Assembly: GCA_000149265.1 (NCBI GenBank)
Contig: CH003232.1
Span: 919,702-983,701, forward strand
DNA length: 64,000 nucleotides
Direction: 5' to 3'
DNA from: Ciona savignyi
Lineage: Eukaryota; Chordata; Ascidiacea; Phlebobranchia; Cionidae
Under the pieces are notes generated by a model. It was given only the letters and a program-made list of their open reading frames with translations. It did no database searches and was not told where the DNA came from. Made by a program: the position numbers and the translations under genes. Below are positions 44,761 to 57,430 of the stretch, one piece after another (position 1 is the first letter of the stretch; each line of letters starts with the position of its first letter).

Positions 44761-46155
44761 CAGCTCCATATGCATCACCATTCCAGACCCCTTTTTTATA
44801 CCATATAGTTTTTATTCGCCTAGTAATAAGTTTTCTTATCGTATAAGTCGTCGATATATACCGGTATGAAGAAACGTCAATTTTAAATAAATGTAGTTTT
44901 AACCACATGGTCGTCACTCTTTAATTTGTTTATTGATTTTTTTATGTACATTATTGCATTAATTTAACACTTTTACCAAATATATAGCGAACTGGTAATA
45001 TTATTGAGCAAGATTCCCCCTAAAATGTATATATTTATAACAATATGCAAAAAAGGTTAAATTGATTTCACATTAAAACGGACATTCCTCAAGCCTATTA
45101 CGGGAATACGTTAAGTCAATTTCTTTTATACGTCATCGACTTTATATCAAACCGCTTTCATAAATATGAATCGGCGAATTTTTGCAGTACTTTAAAAACT
45201 TCGACGGAATGCTACAATGAACAGACATAAACTTGTTACCCAATCATTAAATATCTCCTTTATTGCAAAGCAAGTTATCATTTTTTTCGAAGATCTTGTC
45301 ACTTAGATAGACCATGTATAGCAAAACCTGTTGTGAATAAACACAATGATTACATAAAAAAAACTTGTGTGTAAATGAACACAACGATAACAGAAACATT
45401 TGTGTGTGAATAAACACAAGGATTAAAGAAAAGGCACACACAAAAAACGCGAGTTTCAGAAAGCAAAAAGTCTAAAAAATCATCATCATTTGGAGTAATC
45501 ATCATAATCCATTCCAGCATGAGTCACGTAAATTTCGTAAAGCAAAGGCAATTCAATGGGTTGGAAGGGTTCAATGGTACAGTTGCTTCTGCTTGTAACA
45601 ACTTTTATTTGATTTGCATAAAATAAAAGACTGTTTTATATTTAGTGAAAGATTCTTCATCTTGAGCCCGCATCATTAGATTATACTAGGTCAACATTCC
45701 GGGTTGCAAGCTCTCTTTTTAGATGCAAGAGAAACTGTTAAACGACAATCAGAATGGAAGTGTAAATTCGCCAAGCCAGCTCTATTGATTGTATTCAGAT
45801 GTGATTTTTGTGGCCCCTTTTAAACTTGAAATAAGTTGTTGAACAATTACTTGTCCGGCAAAGTGAAAAAATATGTAAGTCTTAAATGGGATGTATACTA
45901 ATTTCTATCGCTTGCCCTTGGACTAAGAAAGTAATTTTATTAAAAACAGGAAGTTTCTGGTATTGAATGAATAGAAGTGGTATTCTGATTGCTGGTGGAA
46001 TCCATGTTAATAATTTATCCACAGTTATAGTTGGTTTACTTGTACCTACAGTCTAGGTGAGAAGCTGTTACAGTGTTGTATAATATGAAGAATCATTGCT
46101 TTAGAATTTACAACCAACTAGAAAGCTATGTCCGTAAAATTTCATGGATTGCTAA
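44761..46155. other. Palindrome spacer, non-coding
   Basis: Unique sequence between the arms. A ~34 bp repeat (GTGTGTGAATAAACACAA) occurs about three times at 45.33-45.43 kb. No gene recognised. Confidence 0.55.
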
Positions 46156-46159
46156 AATT

Positions 46160-47380
46160 TGATTTGACGTGGCGCTGAAAGGGGACAACAAGTGGAATTG
46201 GATGTGGCTGCATGTGGCGCTAGATTGGAGCTGGACCACTGGGATATGGAGTTGTTTTTTTTTGTCATCATCACCCATTTGCGAAAATTTCCTACTATCA
46301 TTGCTATTCCTTATATTGGATTATCGGTTCAAAAAATTTAAAACAAAACTCCTAGGGAAAAAGTGATGTAGCAAATTATTGAACTGCATCTAACTGTTAA
46401 GTATTTTATAATATTTACGAGCGTTATACCAGGCTCTGTTACGGGAGGCACTTCGCTGCACATCTGTATAAACATTTGCACATTTCCTGTGGCTCGACAA
46501 TCAGCTTCGATCTTAGCGCCAGACACAAATGTTTCCATTTAATCATCGCACACATAACACCATATGTGTTCTTGGTGCTTATATGAACAGTATCGAAAAC
46601 GCGTAAACTGTGTGTGATTTACTGCGTCAGCTTAGAAACTAGAATAAAGAAATCTTCCGTTGATGTTGTCGGATCGCGAGAGTCATACCAGCTAAATACT
46701 GTTAACTAGAGTATTCAGGTCAGGTAAAGTTCCTGATATAGATAGAAGTATAAATCCCCTGAAACCCAACATACCTTATAAGCCACTCAACATAACAGTA
46801 GAAGAAATTTACCTCTCTAGACCAGAGATTGCGTATTCGCATGGACAATATATGTTTGTCGTACAAAATAAGCAGGTGCGCTCTACCATAGAAGGCATGT
46901 ATTTGGACCATTAGTACTATAGGTTTTTCAGTGCAATGAAATTGAGGAAAACGAGTTTATATAGGGTTAGTAGCCTACAAATATTGAAATTGGCGTTAGG
47001 GTCAATCGGTAGAGTTTGATTTTCCGTTTTAGTGTAATTTCCCATCTACTCACAGCAAAGCTTTTGTGCATGTTTTATTTCCCGGTATTTATTGCAATAA
47101 AACCGTACAAACAAGAGACTAGCTTTTGGAGAGTACTTTGGTCTGTCAGTGTTTTAATAAACACAATGATTAGGCCTACACTTGTGATGTCTTTTATTCA
47201 ATGATCTATTGTTGTAAAATCCAAAAATGTCCGTTAGGGTAAATCTATAGGCCTATCGTTACCCGATTAAAAATACTTTACAATTTGGATTAGAAGCAAA
47301 CCTAAAAGTAAAGAAACTATTCCATACATCCTAACTTTTCTCTGCATTTTTATCGATTCCATCCGTGTAGTTTTACCATA
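46160..47380. other. Right palindrome arm, non-coding
   Basis: Mirror of the left arm. At 47381-47413 a 33-base end of the hAT MITE (GCGGCCCACTACAATAAAAT, TTGGACATCC) marks a lost or truncated insertion. Confidence 0.6.
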
Positions 47381-47641
47381 TGCGGCCCACTACAATAAAA
47401 TGTTGGACATCCATGGCCTAGAGCCTATGGCGTCCTCTACTAAAATAGCCACATCAATGCTCTTACTATGCGCGACTGTTGATGATCTTACAGAGCGCGT
47501 GATCCAACAGGATAAAGGACTGTATATACACACAGCTATACGCTTATGTCGACATGTCTGGATTACTTTGCCTGGGCCATGAGACCGACTATTTATGCCG
47601 CCCAAGGAACGACGAACACTACATTTAAAACTTCTGTGTTG

Positions 47642-50390
47642 GAACGACCGAACTTCAAAAAAACAGCAGCTAAAATTCCAAGAAATTAAATTAATCAAAA
47701 CCATGTTTCCAGTTGTTCTCTAGAATAACCAGATCGATGTATAACTGTGCTACAAGTTGGACTTGCTTGCCAATTTCGTGTGTATATTAGCCACAATTGA
47801 CCTAAAATAATGACCGCAGGCTTAAACGTTCTCAGAACTTTTTTCACACATACTGCCATGTTTTCGAGCATGAATTAATGTCAACAGTTTAAAAATGTGG
47901 CGCCTGCAGTAAACAGCTCAGACAAGCCGAGTTCGGTGTTTATTAAGTCGTGCCAGCGTGAATTAATTTAATTGTCATATGCGTGTTTTATTGTATCTGC
48001 ATTCAATTAAGAATATAAGAGCTTTCGGTGACGCAGTTTTGGATTGCAAGAATAATAAATGAGTACAGTTAGCAGCTAAATAATCAAATAATTTATGAAA
48101 ACGTTACGCTGGTAAATACCCAATACGTTAAAAAACGCTCAGTTTTATGACGACCGAACTTCAAAGAAATCCACCAACTGAATTTCCAAGAAATCAAATT
48201 AATCATAGTCCTGTTTCTAGGTGTTCCAGAATAACCAGATCGTTTTTCTACTATGTTACAAGTTGGACTTGCTTGCCATTATCGTATGTATTGTATATTC
48301 GCCACGAATTTCCTAAAATAATGATCGCGGGCTTAAACGTTTCCAAAACGTCCTTTAATTCCACATACTGCCATGCCTCTTTGATTTCGAGCATGAATTA
48401 ATGTCAACAGTTTAAAAATGTGGCGCCTGCAGTAAACAGCTCAGAGAAGCCGATTTCGGTGTTTATTAAGTCGTGCCAGCGTATATTAAATTAATCATCA
48501 TATGCCTGTTTTATTATGGGTCCCATTTGAAAAAATGGGACACATATTGTTTTTGTCCGTTTTTTTTTTTTTTTCTTCGTCAAACGCTTGACAGGCATGG
48601 CATGGCGCCCCGACATCTACCAGAAGGAATAATGGAATCGCAATGAAACTTGGTGATTTTGTAAACAACATGGCCTAGATATACAGAAACCAAAATTTTG
48701 GGTAATAAATTTAGGGGAATTCCCCTTGGACGTTAAAAACCAAAACGGTCATTTTTTTCTAAAAAAATAGCCTTTTTTGGGCATAGCGCTTGAACGACCG
48801 ATACAATTTGAATCATATTTGGTGGAATGTAAGTGCATTAGTCACTGATTTAACACTTAAAAGAAATAAAAAAATTACCCAGGGAAATACCCTAAAAATC
48901 GGATTTTGTTCTCTAATTATGATTGTGACAAGCATGCCATTTTGCCCCGAAATCTAGCAAAAGGAGTAATGAAATCGCAATAAAAATTTGACATTTGTAA
49001 CAGAACATGTTCTAGATAAGCAGAAACCAAAATTTTGGGTAATGAATCTAGGGGAATTCCCCTTGGACGTTAAAAACCAAAACGGTCATTTTTATCTAAA
49101 AAATTAGCTTTTTAGGTCATAGCGCTTGAACGGCTGCTCCAATTTGGATCAAATTTGGTGGAATGTTAGTGCACTAGTCACTGATTTAACACTTAAAAGA
49201 AATAAAAAAATTACTTAGGGAAATACCCTAAAAATTAAACTTTTGCTGTTAAATGATAATTGTGACAGGCATGCTATGTCGCCCCGACATCTACCAGAAA
49301 GGTTAATGGAATCGCAATGAAACTCGGTGATTTGTTGGACAACATGGTCTAGATATGCAGAAATCAAAATTTTGGGTGATAAATCTAGGGGAATTCCCCT
49401 GGGACGTTAAAACCAAAACGGTATTTTTTTCTAAAAAAATAGCCTTTTTTGGGCATAGCGCTTGAATGACCGATACAATTTGAATGATATTTGGTGGAAT
49501 GTAAGTGCATTAGTCACTGATTTAACACTTAAAAGAAATAAAAAAAATACCCAGGGAAATACCCTAAAAATCGGATTTTGTTCTCTAATTATGATTGTGA
49601 CAAGCATGCCATTTTGCTCCGAAATCTAGCAAAAGGAGTAATGAAATCGCAATAAAAATTTGACATTTGTAACAGAACATGGTCTAGATAAGCAGAAACC
49701 AAAATTTTGGGTAATGAATCTAGGGAAATTCCCCTGAGACGTTAAAAACCAAAACATTTTTTTTCTAAAAAATTAGATTTTTTGGGCATAGCGCTTGAAC
49801 GGCTGCTCTAATTTTGATCAGATTTGGTTAAATGTTAGACCATTAGACACTTTAGGCCAATTAAAAGAAAGAAAATATTTGCTTAGAGTAATTGCCCTAA
49901 AAACGAAGATATGTCCCTGAATTATGATTGTGACAGGCATGCCATATCGCACTGACATCTCCAACAAGGAGTCGACAAATCACATTAAAACTTTAAGAAT
50001 TGTTACATAACATGGCCAACATATGTAAAAACAGAAACTCACCTACTAAACCTAGGGGAATTTCCTTTATTTCATTACAGCGCTTAAAAAGGTTTAATTT
50101 AAAACATTTAAGGTAAAATGTTCGTAAATTAAGATGTTTATTCTTTTTTTAACTACACATTGAAAAGAAGTTTGGCTTGATAACTATGGGACCCATGCGT
50201 TTATGCTTGCAGAAACAAACTACATATACTCGGTGTATAAAATACAAATTGTGGTTAGGGACCCTGTAGCATGAATATATGTCATACAAAATGTGTTTTA
50301 CAAATGGTGGTGGTTAAACACGTGGTTGACACTCTCTAGTTGTATCTGCATTTAATCTAGAATATAAGAGCATTCCTTCCTTTCTCAGTT
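47642..50390. repeat. ~505 bp tandem duplication, second unit split by a Helitron-like insertion
   Basis: 47642-48035 and 48147-48513 plus 50340-50370 match (CAAGTTGGACTTGCTTGCCA, GTGGCGCCTGCAGTAAACAG, TTATTAAGTCGTGCCAGCGT). The first unit reads TTTTATTGTATCTGCAT without interruption, giving the pre-insertion sequence. Confidence 0.85.
48514..50339 (+). mobile_element. Non-autonomous Helitron/Helentron-like element, 1.8 kb
   Basis: Compared with the empty site in the neighbouring tandem unit, the insertion lies exactly between A and T without target duplication. The right end is CTAG followed by T (CTRR type). The left end is TTATGGGTCCCAT, and an inverted ATGGGACCCAT lies about 150 bases inside the right end, like asymmetric terminal inverted repeats. 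The body is five tandem units of about 331-340 bases (CATGCC/GGC starts near 48.59, 48.93, 49.26, 49.60 and 49.93 kb), alternating in two types. No replication or helicase protein is coded. A second copy of its right end lies at 40.8 kb. Confidence 0.6.
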
Positions 50391-50619
50391 AAACGGTGCA
50401 AACGGTTGTGGTCGAACATGTAATAGAGACCGACTTATGTCGGGGAAAGACACAAATCGAACCGCACTTTATTAATCCGGTAATCCTGGAATCAGTATAC
50501 CTGTGCGTTAACGTGTCGGCTTTTACCAAAAGGGTTGTTGAATTGAAACCAGGCGCTGCATAACCGTGCGTATTAAAGCACTTTCAGCAGACTGAATTAG
50601 TTAGTAAAATCGTCTCAGT

Positions 50620-50690
50620 TTTATACAATACGCTGCAATAGCTCGTAAAAACTGACGGTAGACGCGAGGTAATCTGATAATTTCCAATTT
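50620..50690 (+). repeat. SINE family A short fragment
   Basis: ATACGCTGCAATAGCTCG and GACGCGAGGTAATCTGA. Confidence 0.6.
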
Positions 50691-50819
50691 AATCACGCTT
50701 ATCCGTATCCTCGTGTTTAATGGGGTAAAAAATAAAAACGTATTCTTGGCAGATTAAATTGATGAAACATATTTCCGTAGAAAATTTAGATTTAAGTGCT
50801 GCTGGTTTCGAGAAAGGCA

Positions 50820-53800
50820 ATGTTCCAGTCCGACGATCAAAACAAGCCACTTCTCTCAATCGATAGCGATGACTCCGATACCCAATATGCTGAAACTGGA
50901 CGAAACAAAATAACTAAAACTTTAAAACTCCGTCGAAATATTGATGTATTTAGTGGAGTGTTAGTAGCTTCAGGAGTGATGCTCGGATCAGGGATTTTTG
51001 TTTCTGCAAACACAGTTCTTGGTGGGTCCCCAATACTAAAACCGTACGTGTATATACTTTTCTAGTCAGTTTTCCAGCTTAATCTCTTTGCTTAGATAGT
51101 CGATTGTTAGCTGAACGACCGGTACAGTGATATACGACCTGACGCTATAACTTTAATGAAATTAATTTACTATATCCTATCCTGTATAATTTTTTGATTT
51201 ATTTTAATTAGCGAAATTAACAACTTTTAAAATACAGATGCTGCTAACAACAGTCTTGGTGTGACCCTGTTAATATGGGTATTTGGTGGAGCAGTGGCTG
51301 TGATGTCAACACTCTGCTACTGCGAGCTTGCGACGTCAATATCCGAGTCTGGGAGCGACTACACCTATCTATCCCACGCGTACACTCCTGCATTTGGTTT
51401 CCTATTACCTTGGATGTCAACTTTCGTGCCATGTAGCGACACAGCAACTATTCTTACCTTTGCTCGCTACGCGCTGGCACCTTTTTATAGTTGTTCTGCG
51501 CCGTCAGAAAATAGCGTAAAGCTCACGGCCATATGCTTGTTGCTGTTCATCACCGCAATTAACATCCTTGGTGTAAAATTTGCCGTTCGATTACAGGTAA
51601 TTTTGGTTATAAAAAGGATATTTATTTTGTAAAATTTAACCTCTGTCTAAAATTATTTCTATACCTTAAATTTGGTCTTTTGGCTGACAGGGTTAAACAC
51701 TTTGGAATGTTTAACTTTTTAGTGTTCTTGTAAAAAGACAATGCAATGACAGTAATAAAAAAATGTCTACTTCTTCTTAAAATTATTTGTTATGTAACAG
51801 AACGATTTTGGTAGTAATTTCCAGACAGGCCGTACTATCTGTAAAAACGATTGTTAATATAGAAATAGAGTTATAAATAATTTAAGGGTAACCACCACTT
51901 TTACCACTTTGGTTAATTGCTACTAAATTCTCTAGTTTTTATTCTACATAAAAATCCAGCTTTATTATATTCAAGCTTTTGACATTACTATCCTATTCCA
52001 GGTCCTACTTTCTTGGTCAAAGTTCGTCGCTGTAGGAGCTGTAGTGATTAGTGCGGTTGTCTACGTCATAAGAGATAGCTCCATTGCGAGTCAAAATTTA
52101 AACCATGCGTTCGAAACCAAAGCACTGAGTGGAATCACCTTGCTTACGCTTTCAAGTTCTTTTTACCAGGTAAGATGATTAAGATGTTTAATTCAACACA
52201 ATTCGTTTTATTCTTGGATTTTGCAGCATCAAAAAATATACATAGAAAAGGGTAGTCATTCAAAATTGAATAAAAGAAGACAACTTTTAAAATAAAAGAA
52301 GACAAAACTTAAACTCAAAAAGACATCGATAAGCCCCAAGGGTTACCTAGTCTTTGTGCCTCTTTATCCCAATTAAAAACAGAATATCGAGAAAACAACG
52401 GTAATATGTGACCAGTTGTGTGACCAAATGATTATCCTATCCGATTAATATACAGTATGTTATTTAAAAACGGATCTAAAGGTGACTCCGTTACAGAGTT
52501 TAAGTGTTGACAGTTCGGTATCAAATGTGAACAGAAGTTCACAAATATATCACTAAGCAGTATTCGATAACTCATTTAAATACAAAACTAGAGACGTTAA
52601 GATCATGTACATACATTCTCTATTTAAACGCCACCTCTAATATACTTGCATTATAGGAAAAGGGTTAAAAAGAGTCCGTGGCCCTTAAATAGAGCTTTTA
52701 CGGCATGTGTAGTAAGAAAATGGTGGCTCAGAACACATTATACATAATAGTATAATATATTTAAATTGCTATTATACCAATCCTTAACTCAGGTTATGTA
52801 TTCTTATGACGGATGGAATGCGCTTTGTCACGTCACAGAAGAAGTTAAGGAACCTGAAAAGACGATCCCAAAAGCTTCAATTGCTGCAGTCAGCATTATT
52901 ACCCTGATATACGTCACAATGAACTTGGCATATTTTGCTGGTAGGTAAAAAGGTAAAATGTAACAGCTCTAAGGCGCCTTGAATGATTTAGCTTAAACAT
53001 GGGTAAAGTCTAACAATTTTTAGCGAAAAAATATAAAAATAAAGACGACAGGTTATTATTATCAAGCGTTGGTCACCAGGCCGTCATATGCTAATCAACG
53101 CAAGAATGCAAACGCACTAAAATAAGACATTGTAACAGTACGCGTTCTACTGTATGGGAAGCACTGGATTAATACGACCAATCTGTTTTAGTGCTTACAC
53201 CTGAAGAAATATCAACATCTAAAATCATTGCGTTACCGTTCGCATTAAAAGCCATGGGCGGCGCGTCATGGATTGTTCCACTTTCGGTTTGTTTGTGTGC
53301 AGTTAGCTCCTACTCAGCAGGGATTTTAACCCATGGAAGATTGCCATACGTTGCTGCGCGACGAGGCCAGTTGCCGATGGTGAGAGTTTTTGAGTTTGAT
53401 CTTTTTTAAGCTATACTAACCTACATAATTTTTTTCCGGCTAGGTTTTGAACCCGAAATGTGTTCGTCACCAAGACCGTTTTTTATATTTAAATACGTGT
53501 ATGTATCGGTCGCGTTAACTATTCGGCCACACTACCATACACCAATCCACACAATTAGTCCGAAGATTTAACTTGGTAGGTCAGTGCGTCGTCTTTCGGC
53601 TGAAGGGTTGCAGGTTCAAAACTTGTCGTCAGCTAGATGGTTGTGTCCTTGAGCAAGGCACTTGGGACATTGCATAAACTGGTGGAATAATGGGTTGTAT
53701 CAAATTGAAGTTTTCTGCTTTATTCACAACATGACACACTGCAACAGCTCCGGTAACCCGACGGTGGGCGCGAGCTGATCTGACGATTGCGCATTGCCCC

Positions 53801-54968
53801 TTGTGTTTGCCCAATCACGAACATAAACATGAATATCCCATCCTATTCTACATTGCTAATGTTTTAGATATTCGGAATGCTTCATATAAACAGCCGCGTT
53901 CCGAGTCCAGCACTCGTGCTTAACGCTCTGTCAACAATTGTGCTGATAAATATCGGTAACTTGGAGATGATGATTGATACATTCGGATTCGTGAACTGGA
54001 CGTTCAAAGGTTTCAGCTCCTTGTCGGTTTTAATCCTACGAAAACGAATGCCGCATTTAAAACGTCCTTATAAGGTGACTTGTGGTCTTGCTTTAAAGTT
54101 TCTCGATTTCTTATTAGTTGTAATGTATCTAAACAATTCGGTAGGAGTTTCGGGCTAGATAAGTGACGATTACGATCGTTTCTTTGACCTCTTTAAACAA
54201 GCTTCTTGGTCAAGGAATATGAATTAAAATGTAGCGCCCAAGTAGATTTAAACGAAAAGTGAAGTAATACCAAATATTTAAGATATTACTGTATTAGAAT
54301 AACGGTCGATTAGGTTGGATGTTAGTGCGTCACCAGTAAACAGGTTGTAGCTTCGAAACTAGTTGCGAGCCAGTCAATTGTGTCCTAGACCAAGGCACTT
54401 ATTAGCGAACGTTGCCTATCTTCATGAGAATAATTGGCACTACTAAAACTAAAATGTCTCAAACTTATACAGCACACTTCAATAGCTTCGGTAACACAAC
54501 GACGGGTCAGAGGTAATCTGACGATTACCTGTGTAATAACGCGCTTTTGTATTCCCAATCACTGTGATGAAACATGAATATCCTATCCAATATCCAGATA
54601 TTTCGACTGTAGCTACTAGGTATGCCTAACCTTTAGATTATGTTTTATGACGCTTTCATTGTCTTAATCCCCGAAATAGACATGTGGTTCCCCCATCCAT
54701 CGGACTTTTCATCAATACATTCTATTTTTAGGTCCCCACAATCATTCCGATCTTTATGTTCATTCTGTCATCCGTCTTCGTCATTCTGCCGCTCATCAAC
54801 CAGCCACACTTTCTTTATTTCTATGCGATCTTTTTTTTCGCCGTCGGACTCTGCCTGTATTATATTTTTGTGCACAAACAGTGCGAAATGCCAGGTTCAG
54901 CTCGGGTGACACGCGTTCTTCAGAAGTTATTTCAAGTTGCCCCGTGTGACTGGAAAAAAGTAAAATAA
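50820..54968 (+). CDS. SLC7 light-chain (LAT/b0,+ type) amino-acid transporter, 7 exons, 502 aa
   Basis: Plasma-membrane amino-acid exchanger of the APC superfamily that usually pairs with an SLC3 heavy chain. Exons: 50820-51021, 51238-51596, 52002-52169, 52793-52940, 53192-53379, 53868-54074, 54732-54968. All GT-AG, phases agree, total 1509 nt. A cytosolic N-tail of ~40 residues leads to VASGVMLGSGIFVS (unwound helix 1, substrate GSG), then WVFGGAVAVMSTLCYCELA, and a cysteine in FYSCSAPSE at the position that forms the disulfide with the heavy chain in LATs. Then YSYDGWNALCHVTEEVKEPEKTIP (LAT signature), YFAVLTPEE, HLKRPYKVPTIIPIFM, and a tail ending DWKKVK. Length and the cysteine favour a 12-helix light chain over the longer CAT type. 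The start matches the first ATG shared with the left-arm copy. Which substrate is carried is not visible. The intact partner of a broken inverted copy. Confidence 0.92.
53435..53545 (-). repeat. tRNA-like repeat (family B) in SLC7 intron 5
   Basis: GGCTAGGTTTTGAACCCGAA, a spacer, TATGTATCGGTCGCGTTAAC and TATTCGGCCACACTACC. Confidence 0.65.
53563..53846 (+). repeat. SINE family A in SLC7 intron 5
   Basis: TTGGTAGGTCAGTGCGTCGT head to a TATCCC tail. Counterpart of 37.73-38.02 kb. Confidence 0.8.
54308..54595 (+). repeat. SINE family A in SLC7 intron 6
   Basis: Diverged full-length copy (GGATGTTAGTGCGTCACCAG, GTGTCCTAGACCAAGGCACT). Counterpart of the shorter piece at 36.93-37.06 kb. Confidence 0.75.
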
Positions 54969-55010
54969 AAAAAAAAGTGCAAAAAAATAAATTTGCATTG
55001 ATTACTTTCT

Positions 55011-55016
55011 AATAAA
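55011..55016 (+). terminator. Polyadenylation signal of the SLC7 gene
   Basis: AATAAA 43 bases after the stop codon. The left arm keeps the same sequence. Confidence 0.6.
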
Positions 55017-55204
55017 TATGTTCCGTTGTTTTGTTGGTCTTTCACTCATTTGCCACCGCTTTTGTTGATCTGACATAATTAAGCTTTTGTTGTTTGCATA
55101 ATGGTCTCAAATTTTGTTTTAACCTAGTTAATATATGTTTCAGTACAGTATTGTATTACATACTATTTCAGTCTGAACGAAAAAAAGAAAGTACCATATT
55201 GTTT

Positions 55205-55500
55205 AGTCCGGCCCGTTGGTCTAACGGTTAAGTGCGTCGCCTTTCAATCGAAAGGTTGCAGGTGCGAAACTGTTCGCTAGCTAGTCGGTTGTGTCCTTGG
55301 GCAAGGCACTTTACGGACATTGCCTGAACCCAGCGGATAAATGGGTTCTACCAAATTGAAGTAACGTGTCTATCATATACAACACGCTGCAATAGCTCCG
55401 GTAACCCGACGATGGGCGCGAGGTGATCTGACGATTACCCGTGTGATAACCCCCTTGGTTTTCCCATTCACGGGGATAAAGATGAATATCCTATCCTATC
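55205..55500 (+). repeat. SINE family A, young full-length copy
   Basis: GTCCGGCCCGTTGGTCTAAC head, intact A and B boxes, TCCTTGGGCAAGGCACTT, TATCC tail. Lies outside the palindrome. Confidence 0.9.
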
Positions 55501-57354
55501 TTATATTCTTAAAATACTGTTTCCCCGTAAAAAAAGTACTACACGAGTATACTGATTGTTTTCGTACAATTCTTTTAAATGTCCTTGGATTTGTTTCCAA
55601 AGTTACTTTAAACCTCAAAGAGCTTTACGATAGGGTTATAAACAGTGCTGGGATTAAAGAGGTTCGCATGGGTTCGGTCGAACCCATTCTTGGAACGTCG
55701 GGATAATCACCGATTCTTGCTTTTTTACAGACATTAGACCTTTTAGGGAACCTGATGTTAGTAAGTATACGATACAAAAGAGAAGCTGCTTTTAAAATTT
55801 TCATCACTGGTTATAAATATACTAATCACCGTATTTTCGCGGGCGAACCTTTTAAAATTTCAGTGGCTTGCGTATTCTACAACAAAGTAATTTTGCATAA
55901 TTGTTTCTTACGTTTATCGGACTGTCGCATAAGGTAATTGGTTTAACATAGCTTTTTTTCCAGTCCCAATTATTTTCTAAACATCGTCCAAAACGTAATT
56001 AATGTTGTTTGCATCCTAACTAGTACAATCGTACAAGGCCTTCCAAGTATTTTGCTTTACTGTTACAATATTTATTTTAAGTCATATTCTTAATTCTGGC
56101 GTTAGTGGTTTCGTTTTAAAAAAGAAACTATATATGTCCTGTTTTGAAAGTGGATGATTTTGGGCTCAAGTACTTAAAGAAGGCGCGAATTAATATTGAA
56201 GATTGTTCACCATTTTCATTCTAAGTTGTTTTGCTCATATGCCTAACAGATAAAGTCATACCTCCGCCTACATATTTAGCTAGTCAACCATAAACTTGTC
56301 ATTTACTTATACTTCACGTTAACTTAACAAATATACATTGCATAACCTTGCCGCCATACAAACATACAGAGTCTTCACGTAAGTACTTGGCACAATATTA
56401 GACTTTGTGTCTGCGGTACTGCGACCCAATATCACCAATAAGCTCTTTTAAAATTGGTAAAACAATAGGCTATGAAAAAGTCATATAATTTCGTCTAACA
56501 AGTAATATATGCGTCAGTTCCTTGCAAGATTTATGCAAAAATTCGCATTTTACCATGAAATCGTAAAAAACTTTTGATCCAATAAGTTTTTCAGTCACTT
56601 AATCAACAGATTTTAATCCATAATTGCGTTTTTGTTATAGATTTTTATCCATAATTGCAAACCATCATGTTTATTCAATATGTGCTCTGAAATAAATTAA
56701 TATGGATTTCTGAAATGCAATCTATACCAAATGTTTTCATGTGCAGATCTAATGAAACTGTGCATTAAAACATTAGCCTACATACAATTGATTTAAGTTT
56801 TAACACCATTGATTATGATTTGGACCTGTGTTAGCATCGCAGTCGTTTAAATTGAAACTGTTTAGCGTTTTCTATTTGTTTAAGTAATTTAAGTGATAAG
56901 AAATTGAAGTAGCTGAAATATATTCAAACAAAGTCCATATTGACACAACAACCTTTCTTCCTATAATTTTAACTCTTACGTCGTATAATTAATATTTGCC
57001 TGGTTGCCTAGTGACAGGGTGCTGTAATCAAACAAATTAGAGAGAATTTAATATAAATGTTTCGGAAAACAACCATATTCAAATAAACTCCATGTAGCCT
57101 ATATATATGGTGCTGATCGGGGCCGTTAAACAAAGTCTGTCGCAAGGAACTAGTAAAGGGGATCGGGTATAGACGTAATCGCCTTAGGACAGAAGAAATC
57201 AACTAGCTATAACGCTAACGTAACACCTTAACTGAATAGTTTGTAACCAAAATCGTTAATAACTTCTGAATTGAAGTTAAACTTGTCATGAGGTTAGAAT
57301 ACTTTATTCGTTGTGGATAAGACAATAAAAGCATTAGAACAAGAACAAGGTCAG
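55501..57354. other. Non-coding, nothing recognised
   Basis: Two antiparallel ~60-codon ORFs at 55.63-55.94 kb have no recognisable features. Otherwise AT-rich. Confidence 0.4.
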
Positions 57355-57430
57355 GGGAAACACTAAAAGAAGAACTGCTCACTAAAACCATGGAAACTAA
57401 TTTTAACCCTGAGTTTTATCCAAGAACTAA
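57355..57430. mobile_element. MITE-P fragment
   Basis: GGGGAAACACTAAAAGAAGA, ACTGCTCACTAAAACCATGG matches the left part of the element at 5.36 kb. Confidence 0.55.

Larger units (their letters stand above)
36456..55070. repeat. 18.6 kb imperfect palindrome (inverted duplication) with SLC7 copies in both arms
   Basis: Left arm 36456 to about 44.28 kb and right arm about 46.16 kb to 55070 are reverse complements. Coding exons, introns and three stretches of intergenic sequence pair up, for example CCCGGAAATA...TGTACGG at 43.4 kb with CCGTACAAAC at 47.1 kb, and GCGCCAGACACAAATG at 46.5 kb with its complement at 43.94 kb. Homology ends at the MITE-P/LTR cluster on the left and about 100 bases past the SLC7 stop on the right. 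Each arm has its own later insertions. Genes are head to head. Confidence 0.85.

Noticed and set aside
48588-49930. CRISPR array, because of regular repeats
   Set aside because: Units of ~336 bp are full tandem copies without short repeats and unique spacers, in an animal genome.
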